From Sphingosinithalassobacter tenebrarum (GTDB lineage: Bacteria > Pseudomonadota > Alphaproteobacteria > Sphingomonadales > Sphingomonadaceae), in NCBI RefSeq assembly GCF_011057975.1, contig NZ_CP049109.1, positions 2,077,001 through 2,141,000 on the forward strand: a stretch of DNA of 64,000 nt, in the 5' to 3' direction. The translations under genes and the position numbers were made by a program. Of the stretch, positions 33,184 through 40,948 are shown piece after piece (position 1 is the stretch's first letter; every line of letters begins with the position of its first letter). The notes under the pieces were generated by a model. That model did not search any database. It saw only the letters and a list, made by a program, of their open reading frames with translations, and was not told the origin of the DNA.

Positions 33184-34778
33184 CGCTTCGATTTCCTCAT
33201 GTCGCGCAGCACCTGATGTGCCGCGTTATGGCCCGGAGCACCGGTAACGCCGCCACCGGGATGCGCGCCCGCACCGCAGAGGTAGAGGCCGGGCAGGGGC
33301 GTTCGATATTGCGACCAGGCCGGTGTCGGCCGCATCGAGAAGAGCTGGCCGATGTTGAGGTCGCCGTGGAAGATATTGCCTTCGGTAAGGCCATAGGTGC
33401 GTTCCAGATCGAGCGGCGTCAGCACCACGCGGCCTTCGATCAGGTCGGGCAGATCGGGCATGTGCCGCGCAATCTGCTTGACGATGGCATCGCCCAGCGC
33501 CTCGCGCCGATCCTCCCAGCTTCCCTCGCGCAATTCGAAGGGAAGATACTGGATGAAACAGGTCATCACTGCCTTGCCGGGCGGGCACAGCGTGTCGTCG
33601 ACCAGGCTGGGGATGACGCAGTCGATCCACAGCTGATCGGGAACGGTGCCGAAACGCGCGGTATCGGCGATGCGCTGGGCTTCCTCCAGCGTCGGGACGA
33701 TGGTGAGCAGCGATCGCTCACGCGGGTCCATCGTGGCGTTCCGGCCGAACTGGGTCGGCTCGCGCTTCAGCGCGAGATTGAGCTTCGCCGAGGGGCCGGC
33801 CATCTTGATCGCGGCGATGTCGCTGCGGAAATCCTCCGGCAGGTGTTCGGGCGGCACCATGCCGAGAAAGGTTCGCTTGGGATCGGCGTTGGACAGGATC
33901 ACCGGCGCGCTGAAGGTCTCGCCGGCTTCGGTGACGACGCCAGAGGCGCGACCGTTCTCAACCAGGATTTCGCGGACCGGAGAGGCGGTGCGGATCTCCA
34001 CGCCGTGATCGCGCGCCGATGCCGCGATCGCCTGCGTGATCGCGCCCATGCCGCCGATGACATGGCCGGCATAGCCCTGCACCGAATCATCGCCGCCGGA
34101 GAGCAAGTGAAAAAGCAGTCCAACCGCCGAGCCGGGCTCATAGGGTCCGCCATGCTTGCCATAGACATTGTTGGCGAGGAACAGCCTCTTGACGGCGTCG
34201 CTTTCGAAATTGCGGTCGAGATAGTCGCCGAGGCTTCCGGTCAGGAAGGTAACGAGCTGCGCCACTTCGCGGCCCTTGAGCTTGCGGAACCGCTTTACGA
34301 GGCGCGCTGCCTCGCGGACGCGGTCGAGTCCGCGCGCGCCCAGATCGGGCGGCGGTTCGAGGAAGAAGGGCTGGAGATAGGCTGCAAGCGCCTTCAGCTC
34401 CCGGTCGACGCGGACGAATGCCTTGGCGTCCGCCGCCGAGTACCGCGCGATTTCCGCTGCCGCGCGATCGACGTCCGCCCACCAGCGGATGATCTCCCCG
34501 GGCGCAAGCGCGACTGCGAGCAACGGATCGCTGCCCACCATGCGCAGCCCGTATTTTGGCAGTTCGAGGTCGCGAATCACCCTCGGCATCAGCATGCTGG
34601 CGAAATAGGAAGTGAAGGACACCCGATGGTCGGGGATCACTTCCTCGGTGACACACGCCCCGCCGACGATCTCGCGACGTTCGAGTACCAGCACCTTGCG
34701 CCCGGCCCGGCCGAGATAGGCTGCGGCGGTCAGCCCGTTATGGCCGCCGCCGATGATGATCGCGTCATACCGGCTCAC
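33180..34778 (-). CDS. PYROXD2-like FAD-dependent oxidoreductase (second copy)
   Basis: A 532-residue flavoprotein paralogous to that at 25270-26880. The FAD motif AIIIGGGHNGLTAAAYLGRAG is at the N terminus, VIGGMGAITQAIAASA in the middle, and LYLCGAGAHPGGGVTGAPGHNAAH at the end. I chose the GTG at 34778 (MSRYDAIIIGG) because GAAGG lies 7 bases before it. An ATG at 34850 would add 24 unconserved residues and run into the promoter of the divergent Rieske gene. First gene of an operon with a permease and the TetR regulator. Its reaction is not known. Confidence 0.87.
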   Translation of the reverse strand: MSRYDAIIIGGGHNGLTAAAYLGRAGRKVLVLERREIVGGACVTEEVIPDHRVSFTSYFASMLMPRVIRDLELPKYGLRMVGSDPLLAVALAPGEIIRWWADVDRAAAEIARYSAADAKAFVRVDRELKALAAYLQPFFLEPPPDLGARGLDRVREAARLVKRFRKLKGREVAQLVTFLTGSLGDYLDRNFESDAVKRLFLANNVYGKHGGPYEPGSAVGLLFHLLSGGDDSVQGYAGHVIGGMGAITQAIAASARDHGVEIRTASPVREILVENGRASGVVTEAGETFSAPVILSNADPKRTFLGMVPPEHLPEDFRSDIAAIKMAGPSAKLNLALKREPTQFGRNATMDPRERSLLTIVPTLEEAQRIADTARFGTVPDQLWIDCVIPSLVDDTLCPPGKAVMTCFIQYLPFELREGSWEDRREALGDAIVKQIARHMPDLPDLIEGRVVLTPLDLERTYGLTEGNIFHGDLNIGQLFSMRPTPAWSQYRTPLPGLYLCGAGAHPGGGVTGAPGHNAAHQVLRDMRKSKR

Positions 34779-34861
34779 AGCCGTGCCTTCGGTGATCGCA
34801 GGTGACAGAATTTCACTGATTCCCCCGTTTGACCTCTTCACGAGTGACATGCTTCACGCTA

Positions 34862-34877
34862 TGAGGCAACTGTCTAA
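34862..34877. promoter_or_regulatory. TetR-type operator in the divergent Rieske/flavoprotein promoter
   Basis: TGAGGCAACTGTCTAA matches TTAGACA-NN-TGTCTAA at 12 of 14 arm positions. It lies 14 bases before the second Rieske start. Rightward elements TTCACG, 17 bases, TATGAG sit just before it, so a bound repressor would block that promoter and could also affect the leftward operon that includes the TetR gene. Confidence 0.65.
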
Positions 34878-34891
34878 TAACGGAGGCGGCA

Positions 34892-36034
34892 ATGGTCGGG
34901 GAAGCAAGGCAGGAAGCGACGGGGATGGAACGTTCGCTTTTGAGCAGCGACTATCTCGATCCGGCGTTCTGGGAATGGGAAAAGGCCGAAATCCACGGAC
35001 GCGAGTGGTTTTGCGTCGCCCGCGAGGAAGATGTTCCCACTCCCGGCAGCCACCGCCAGATCGACGTGCTCGGCGAGAATATCCTGCTGGTTCGCGATCG
35101 CGCGGGCGAGCTGCATGCCCATTACAATGTCTGCCGCCATCGCGGCGCGCGGATCTGCGATGCCGCCAATGACGCCAAATGGGGGCTCGACCTGAATGGC
35201 GGCGTGATCGGCGGTGTTATCCGCTGTCCCTATCATGGCTGGGCCTATGGGCTGGACGGCGCTTTGCTCGCCACGCCGGGCATGGCACCGGGCGCGGTCG
35301 ACAAGAAGGCGCTGGGCCTGCACCCGTGCGGCGTCGCCACCTGGGGCGGGTTCGTATTCATCACCCTGCGCCCCGAAACGGCGCCCGATTTCGAAGCGGC
35401 GCTGGGCGAAGCACCGCGCCGGTTGTCCAACTATCCGCTCGAAGCGCTGCGCACGGGCGAGACGCGCTGGTATGATGTCGACGCCAACTGGAAGGTGATC
35501 CTCGAAAACTACAATGAATGCTACCATTGTGGCCCGGTGCACCCGGAGCTGTGCGAAATCGTGCCGGACTTCCTGAAGAATGCCGGCATGCATCTCGATT
35601 GGGAGGCTGGCGTGCCGCACCGCGAAGGCGCAGTCACCTTCACGCGCAGCGGTACCACCAGCCGCGATTTCTTCCCCGGCCTGTCCGAGGAGGAAAAGGT
35701 GCGTCACAAGGGCGAGCTGATCTTTCCCAACCTGATGTTCAGCCTGTCGAGCGATCACGCCGCGGCGTTTCTTCTCTGGCCGGACGGGCCGGGCAGGACG
35801 CGGATCGAATGCCGTTTCCTCTTCCATGAATCGGAGCTGGCCAAACCCGGTTTCGATCCTGCGGACGCAGTTGAATTCTGGGATCTGGTCAACCGTCAGG
35901 ACTGGGCGGTTTGCGAGCGGGTTCAGCGCGGCATGGCGGCGCGTGTCCACGAGTTCGGCTATTATTCGCCGCTGGAGGACTATAGCCTCGATATCCGCCG
36001 TTACATCGCCGAACGACGCGAGCGCAGCGCGTAA
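34892..36034 (+). CDS. Rieske oxygenase, glycine-betaine/stachydrine-demethylase-like (second copy)
   Basis: A 380-residue Rieske oxygenase. CRHRGARI and CPYHGWAYG hold the [2Fe-2S] cluster, and ENYNECYHCGPVHPEL holds the catalytic iron ligands. That wording (NYxECYHC) is typical of the GbcA/stachydrine-demethylase branch, which removes N-methyl groups from betaines as formaldehyde. GGAGG lies 5 bases before the ATG. It heads a rightward run into soxBDAG, 2 bases from soxB, which strongly suggests an N-methylated substrate. The partner reductase (GbcB type) is not in the window. Confidence 0.93.
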   Translation: MVGEARQEATGMERSLLSSDYLDPAFWEWEKAEIHGREWFCVAREEDVPTPGSHRQIDVLGENILLVRDRAGELHAHYNVCRHRGARICDAANDAKWGLDLNGGVIGGVIRCPYHGWAYGLDGALLATPGMAPGAVDKKALGLHPCGVATWGGFVFITLRPETAPDFEAALGEAPRRLSNYPLEALRTGETRWYDVDANWKVILENYNECYHCGPVHPELCEIVPDFLKNAGMHLDWEAGVPHREGAVTFTRSGTTSRDFFPGLSEEEKVRHKGELIFPNLMFSLSSDHAAAFLLWPDGPGRTRIECRFLFHESELAKPGFDPADAVEFWDLVNRQDWAVCERVQRGMAARVHEFGYYSPLEDYSLDIRRYIAERRERSA

Positions 36035-36036
36035 GG

Positions 36037-37296
36037 ATGCGCGATCGCTATTCGGCGCTCGCGCTGCTGCGCGGCGGTCTTACCGGAAATCGCGGGTGGA
36101 AACCGGCATGGCGCTCGCCCGAGCCGAAACCCGCATATGACGCGGTGATCGTCGGCGGCGGCGGACATGGGCTCGCCACTGCCTATTATCTTGCCAGCCG
36201 GCACGGGATGCGCAAAATCGCGGTTCTCGAAAAGGGCTGGATCGGCGGCGGCAATACCGGGCGCAACACGACCATCGTCCGGTCGGACTATTATTATCCC
36301 GAAAGCGCCGCGCTGTTCGACCATTCGGTGACGCTTTACGAAGGGCTGTCGCGCGAGCTCAACTTCAACATCATGTTCTCGCAGAGGGGCATGATGACGA
36401 CCGCGCACAGCCGGGGCGAGCTGGATTTCCAGCGGCGGCTGGTCAATGGAATGCGGCTGAACGGCGTCGACCTGGAAACCGTGCCACTGGCCGAGATCCG
36501 CCGCGACTACCCCTATCTCAACTTCGCGCCCGATGCGCGCTATCCGATCCTTGGCGGGATGCGGCAGAAGCGCGCCGGCACCGTGCGCCATGATGCCGTC
36601 GTCTGGGGCTATGCGCGCGCGGCGGATCGACTCGGCGTCGACATCATCCAGAATTGCGAAGTCACCGGCATCCTGCGCGATCCCATGACGGGGGCCGTCA
36701 GCGGAGTCGACACCAGCCGTGGACGGATCGCGACGACACGGTTGGGGCTGGCGGTGGCGGGGCATTCCAGCGTGCTTGCCGAGATGGCGGGCTTTCGCCT
36801 GCCGCTGCGCAGCTATGCGTTGCAGGCATTCGTCACCGAGCCGCTGAAACCGGTGCTCGATACGATCGTCTCTTCGTCGCTGCTCGGCATCTATGTCAGC
36901 CAGTCGGACAAGGGGGGGCTGGTCTTCGGCGGCAATGCCGATCCCTACGCCTCCTACGCCCAGCGCGGGAATATCCCGACCGCGGAAGAAGTCATTGCGG
37001 GGCTGGTCGAATTCATCCCGTCGTTCAGCCGCATCCGCCTGCTTCGGCAATGGGCGGGGATCGTGGACTATGCGCAGGACAGCTCACCGGTGCTGGGACG
37101 CAGCCCGGTGCCGGGCGTCTTTCTCAATTGCGGCTGGGGCGGCGGCGGGTTCAAGGCGATCCCCGCCGGCGGGGAAACCTTCGCGCACACGATCGCGACC
37201 GGCGATCCGCATCCGCTGACGGTACCGTTCTCGCTCGATCGCTTTCGCGAATTGGCGCTGGTCGACGAAGCCGCCGCTGCCGGCATCGCGCATTAG
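36037..37296 (+). CDS. soxB: Sarcosine oxidase, beta subunit
   Basis: The 419-residue catalytic flavoprotein subunit of heterotetrameric sarcosine oxidase, which oxidises sarcosine to glycine and passes the methyl to tetrahydrofolate in the alpha subunit. The N terminus RYSALALLRGGLTGNRGWKP is typical. FAD motif VIVGGGGHGLATAYYL is at 38-53. GTVRHDAVVWGYAR near residue 185 contains the His that carries covalent FMN in this family. It is full length, 2 bases after the Rieske gene, and followed by soxD. The substrate may be another N-methyl amino acid rather than sarcosine itself. Confidence 0.96.
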   Translation: MRDRYSALALLRGGLTGNRGWKPAWRSPEPKPAYDAVIVGGGGHGLATAYYLASRHGMRKIAVLEKGWIGGGNTGRNTTIVRSDYYYPESAALFDHSVTLYEGLSRELNFNIMFSQRGMMTTAHSRGELDFQRRLVNGMRLNGVDLETVPLAEIRRDYPYLNFAPDARYPILGGMRQKRAGTVRHDAVVWGYARAADRLGVDIIQNCEVTGILRDPMTGAVSGVDTSRGRIATTRLGLAVAGHSSVLAEMAGFRLPLRSYALQAFVTEPLKPVLDTIVSSSLLGIYVSQSDKGGLVFGGNADPYASYAQRGNIPTAEEVIAGLVEFIPSFSRIRLLRQWAGIVDYAQDSSPVLGRSPVPGVFLNCGWGGGGFKAIPAGGETFAHTIATGDPHPLTVPFSLDRFRELALVDEAAAAGIAH

Positions 37297-37308
37297 GGGG
37301 GAAAGGGA

Positions 37309-37584
37309 ATGCTGCGGATCGAATGCCCTTGGTGCGGCGCGCGCGACGAAGCCGAATTTCTGAACGGCGGCGAAGGCGATGGCAGTCGCCCCGCCGAGCC
37401 GCATCGCCATACTGACAGCGGCTGGACCGAATATCTGTTCACCGAGGACAATCCGCGTGGGCCGCTGACCGAATACTGGTTTCATCACGACGGGTGCCGG
37501 CAATGGTTCGTCGCGGTGCGCGACACGATGACTCACGCCGTTCTGGAAACGCGTGCGCCGACGCCGGGGCAGGGCGAAGCATGA
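37309..37584 (+). CDS. soxD: Sarcosine oxidase, delta subunit
   Basis: A 91-residue zinc-binding subunit. Cys6 and Cys9 (ECPWCGARDEAEF), a His in PHRH and a Cys in HHDGCRQWF match the four-ligand zinc site of the family, and WTEYLFTEDNPRG is a conserved stretch. It stabilises the tetramer and has no catalysis of its own. The last bases overlap the soxA start (ATGA). Confidence 0.96.
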   Translation: MLRIECPWCGARDEAEFLNGGEGDGSRPAEPHRHTDSGWTEYLFTEDNPRGPLTEYWFHHDGCRQWFVAVRDTMTHAVLETRAPTPGQGEA

Positions 37585-40472
37585 GCGGCTATCGGATCGC
37601 CGGACATCCGCGGAACAGCGCGCGCCCGGTACGCTTTCGCTTCAATGGAAGGGCGCTCACGGGGCGCGAGGGCGACACGCTGGCCGCCGCGCTGATCGCC
37701 AACGGCGTTACGCTGGTGGGGCGCAGTTTCAAATATCACCGACCGCGCGGGATTATTGGCAGCGGCTTTGCCGAAACCAATGCGCTGGTGCAGATCGGTA
37801 GCGGCGATCGCAGCACGCCCAATATTCCGGCGACGCAAATCCCGCTCGAAGAAGGGCTGGAAGCGCGCAGCATCAATTGTTGGCCCTCGGTCGATTTCGA
37901 TTTCGGCGCGATCAACGACCGCTTCTCGCGTTTCCTGTCGGCGGGGTTTTACTACAAGAGCTTCGTCTGGCCGAGCTGGGCGCTTTTCGAACCCTTCATC
38001 CGCCGTGCCGCCGGTCTGGGTAAGGCGCCTGCCGTTGCCGACCCGGATCGATATGACAGTCGCCGCGCCGCATGCGATGTTCTGGTCGTGGGTGGCGGCG
38101 TATCGGGATTGGCTGCCGCACGCGCGGCGGCGGAGACCGGTGCGTCGGTGCTGTTGCTGGAAGCGGCAGCGGAGCCTGGCGGAGTCGGCGACCGCGATGC
38201 GCCCGCGCCGGACGGCAACAGTCTGGGAACATGGATTGCGGATCAGCGCGCCGCGCTGGCGGCGTTGAACGCGCGTATCCTGCCGCGCACGACCGCGCTC
38301 GGCTTTTACGACCATAATTTTCTGACCGCGCTCGAAGATAGCGATGGCATGCCGGTACGTCAGCGTGTCTGGAAGATACGCGCCGGTCGCGTCGTGCTCG
38401 CCTGCGGCGCGTTCGAGCGGCCGCTGGTCTTTCCCGGTAATGACCTGCCCGGCGTGATGCTGGCGGATTCGGTGCGCAGCTACGCAACCGATCATGGCGT
38501 CGCGGCAGGGCGTTCCATCGCTTTCGCGGTTCGGGACGCGCGGGGAGCCGTGGCGGCGCTGGCTACGGCGCGCGCGGGCGCACCCGTCACGGCGATCGTC
38601 GATCTGCATGGCGCCGCTTCGGCCCATGCCGAGTCTGCCGCATCGCTCGGCATCGAATGGGTTGCCGATCAACAGTTGCTGGGCACTGTTGGCGGGAAGC
38701 GATTGCGCGGTGTCCGCCTGCGGTCGCGAACCGGCGGGCACGAACGGACGATCGCGTGCGACTGTCTGGCAATGAGCGGCGGCTGGACGCCTGTGGTGCA
38801 GCTGTTCACGCAGTCGGGCGGCGGGCTGAAACATGATCCTGCCATCGACACGTTCGTGCCCGCCCGGTCGCAGCAGGCCGAGCGCAGCTGCGGCAGCGCC
38901 CGGGGGCTGGCCGATCCACTGGAATGCATCGCAGACGGGGAGGCCGCGGGCCGCTGGGCCGCCACTGGCGAAGGCATCCAGCCGCCCCTGTCCGCCGATC
39001 CGCCGCTGGCGCCGATCGATCTGCCGATCGGAAAGGGCAAGGCCTTTGTCGACTTCCAGACCGATGTGACTACCGACGACCTGCGATTGGCGGTGCAGGA
39101 GAATTATCGCTCGGTCGAGCATGTCAAACGCTACACGGTCTGGGGCATGGGCGTCGATCAGGGGCGACTAAGCGCGTTGAACGGTGTCGCGACGCTCGCG
39201 CGCCTGCAAGGCACGGCGCCGGGAGCGGTAGGCACCACCAAATTCCGCCCGCCCTTCGCGCCGGTCGCGCTCGGTGCGATGGCGGCGGGGCATGGACTGG
39301 GCCCGCGTTTCGCGCCGTTCAAGCAGTTGCCCGCGCATGACTGGCACATCGCGCGCGGGGCGGTGTTCGAGGATCATGGCTGGCTGCGTCCGTCGCATTA
39401 CCCCATCGGCGCGGAGGATCGTGACGCGGCGGCGCGACGGGAAGCGCTGGCGGTCCGCAATGGCGTCGGTCTGACCGACGGCTCGTCTTTCGGAAAGTTC
39501 GAGCTGACAGGCCCGCAAGCCGGCGCCTTTCTCGACCGGCTTTCGATCGGCAGCCCGAGCACCATGCGCGTGGGCAAGGCGCGCTTCAATCTAATGACCG
39601 ATGAGCTTGGCGTGCTGTTCGACGATGGCGTCGTCGCCCGGATGGACGAGGATAGCTGGCTGCTCACTGCGAGCAGTGCGCATGCCGAGGCGATGCTCCG
39701 CTGGCTGACTCGCTGGCACCAATGCCAGTGGCCGCTTGATCTCACCATCCGCGACGTGACTGCGCATTGGGCAGTGATAACGCTTGCCGGGCCCCGCGCG
39801 CGCGATGTGCTCATGCGCGCGGACTGCAACATTGATTTCTCGCGAGAGGCCTTCCCGCACATGGCGATACGCTGCGGCACGATGGCGGGTCAGCCGGTAC
39901 GCGTGCAGCGCGTCAGCTTCACCGGCGAGCTGAGCTATGAAATCGCGATCGCGGCCGATTATGCCGCGAGCCTTGCCGACTGGCTGATGCAATGCGGGGA
40001 AGCGGAGGGGATAATTGCCTTCGGGCTCGAAGCGCTCGATCTGCTGCGGCTCGAAAAGGGGTTTTTCTATATCGGGCAGGATACCGACAGCGAAACCCGG
40101 CCGTCCGATATCGGCTTCGGCAAGGCGATTGCCCGCAAAAAGGGCGACTTCATCGGCCGGCGGACGCTGGAGCATGAAGCCGTGCGCGACGGCGCGCGCG
40201 GGCAGCTGGTCGGGCTGGTCGCGCTCGATCCGCAGCAAACGCTGCCTGCGGGCGCGCATGTCATCGGCGGCGAAGCCCATCCGAGCCAGGGGATCGTTAC
40301 CAGCAGCGGGTTCAGCCCCACGCTGGGTCATCCGATCGCGCTGTCGCTGCTCCACAACGGAAAGGCACGGGTCGGCGAACAAGTGACGATCTGGTCGGAA
40401 GGTCGCGAATGGGCGGCACGGGTTACGCCGCCCTGCGCCTATGATCCGCAGGGAGAACGCATGCATGGCTGA
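37581..40472 (+). CDS. soxA: Sarcosine oxidase, alpha subunit
   Basis: A 963-residue subunit of normal size. The N-terminal domain (FRFNGRALTGREGDTLAAALIANG) resembles a small-molecule-binding ferredoxin fold. A second dinucleotide domain (VLVVGGGVSGLAAARAAAETGASVLLLEAA, near residue 170) binds NAD. The C-terminal half is an aminomethyltransferase (GCV_T) domain that binds folate, with AAHWAVITLAGPRARDVLM and SFTGELSYEIAI. The start is fixed by the ATGA overlap with soxD, and its end overlaps soxG by 8 bases. No folate genes (purU, folD, glyA) that often accompany this operon are nearby. Confidence 0.96.
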   Translation: MSGYRIAGHPRNSARPVRFRFNGRALTGREGDTLAAALIANGVTLVGRSFKYHRPRGIIGSGFAETNALVQIGSGDRSTPNIPATQIPLEEGLEARSINCWPSVDFDFGAINDRFSRFLSAGFYYKSFVWPSWALFEPFIRRAAGLGKAPAVADPDRYDSRRAACDVLVVGGGVSGLAAARAAAETGASVLLLEAAAEPGGVGDRDAPAPDGNSLGTWIADQRAALAALNARILPRTTALGFYDHNFLTALEDSDGMPVRQRVWKIRAGRVVLACGAFERPLVFPGNDLPGVMLADSVRSYATDHGVAAGRSIAFAVRDARGAVAALATARAGAPVTAIVDLHGAASAHAESAASLGIEWVADQQLLGTVGGKRLRGVRLRSRTGGHERTIACDCLAMSGGWTPVVQLFTQSGGGLKHDPAIDTFVPARSQQAERSCGSARGLADPLECIADGEAAGRWAATGEGIQPPLSADPPLAPIDLPIGKGKAFVDFQTDVTTDDLRLAVQENYRSVEHVKRYTVWGMGVDQGRLSALNGVATLARLQGTAPGAVGTTKFRPPFAPVALGAMAAGHGLGPRFAPFKQLPAHDWHIARGAVFEDHGWLRPSHYPIGAEDRDAAARREALAVRNGVGLTDGSSFGKFELTGPQAGAFLDRLSIGSPSTMRVGKARFNLMTDELGVLFDDGVVARMDEDSWLLTASSAHAEAMLRWLTRWHQCQWPLDLTIRDVTAHWAVITLAGPRARDVLMRADCNIDFSREAFPHMAIRCGTMAGQPVRVQRVSFTGELSYEIAIAADYAASLADWLMQCGEAEGIIAFGLEALDLLRLEKGFFYIGQDTDSETRPSDIGFGKAIARKKGDFIGRRTLEHEAVRDGARGQLVGLVALDPQQTLPAGAHVIGGEAHPSQGIVTSSGFSPTLGHPIALSLLHNGKARVGEQVTIWSEGREWAARVTPPCAYDPQGERMHG

Positions 40473-40893
40473 GCTGCTGCGCGCACCGCCGCTCGGCGGG
40501 GTTTCCGCCATCACGGCGGCAGGGTTCGAAATCGCACCGTGCCCCGGCGCCATCTGGCGGATCGGTGAGTCCGTTGCGGGGGCCGTTCCCACGCAGCCCG
40601 GTGAATGGATGCTGTTCGAAGCCGCCGGCTTCCCCGCGCCGGCGGTCGAAGCGGTCGATGTCCGGTCGGGCCATGCGCTGTTTTCGGTGAGCGGGCCGGA
40701 CGCGCTCCTGCTGCTCGATATCGATCCGCTTGCCGGGGCGGCGCAGGGCGGCTGTACGGCGCGTGTGGGCGGGCTGCGCGCGAGCCTGTTCTGGCGGCGC
40801 GATCCGGTGCCGCAGGTGCATATCGCTGTCGAGCGCTTCTACGGGGCCTGGTTCTGGGAGTGGCTGCGCCACCGGGCGACGCTTCTGGAATGA
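40465..40893 (+). CDS. soxG: Sarcosine oxidase, gamma subunit (short)
   Basis: A 142-residue protein in the soxG position, overlapping soxA by 8 bases. Residues such as PCPGAIWRIGE, HALFSVSGPDALLLLDIDPL and VERFYGAWFWEWL resemble the folate-binding-like fold of gamma subunits. It is shorter than I recall for typical SoxG (about 180-200). GGGAG lies 9 bases upstream. Assignment leans on both context and the fold-like core. Confidence 0.85.
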   Translation: MAELLRAPPLGGVSAITAAGFEIAPCPGAIWRIGESVAGAVPTQPGEWMLFEAAGFPAPAVEAVDVRSGHALFSVSGPDALLLLDIDPLAGAAQGGCTARVGGLRASLFWRRDPVPQVHIAVERFYGAWFWEWLRHRATLLE

Positions 40894-40948
40894 TATTGTC
40901 TGCCCGTCCGAAATGCGCAACGCTGAAGGTTGTCGGAAAGGATTGAGT

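Noticed and set aside
34779..34850. ATG at 34850 as start of the second PYROXD2-like protein
   Set aside because: The extra 24 residues are unlike the family, and the start would put the coding region across the divergent Rieske promoter.
40730..40948. N-terminal extension of the TPR-sulfotransferase overlapping soxG
   Set aside because: It is arginine-rich shadow of soxG; the TTG at 40949 has a good ribosome site.
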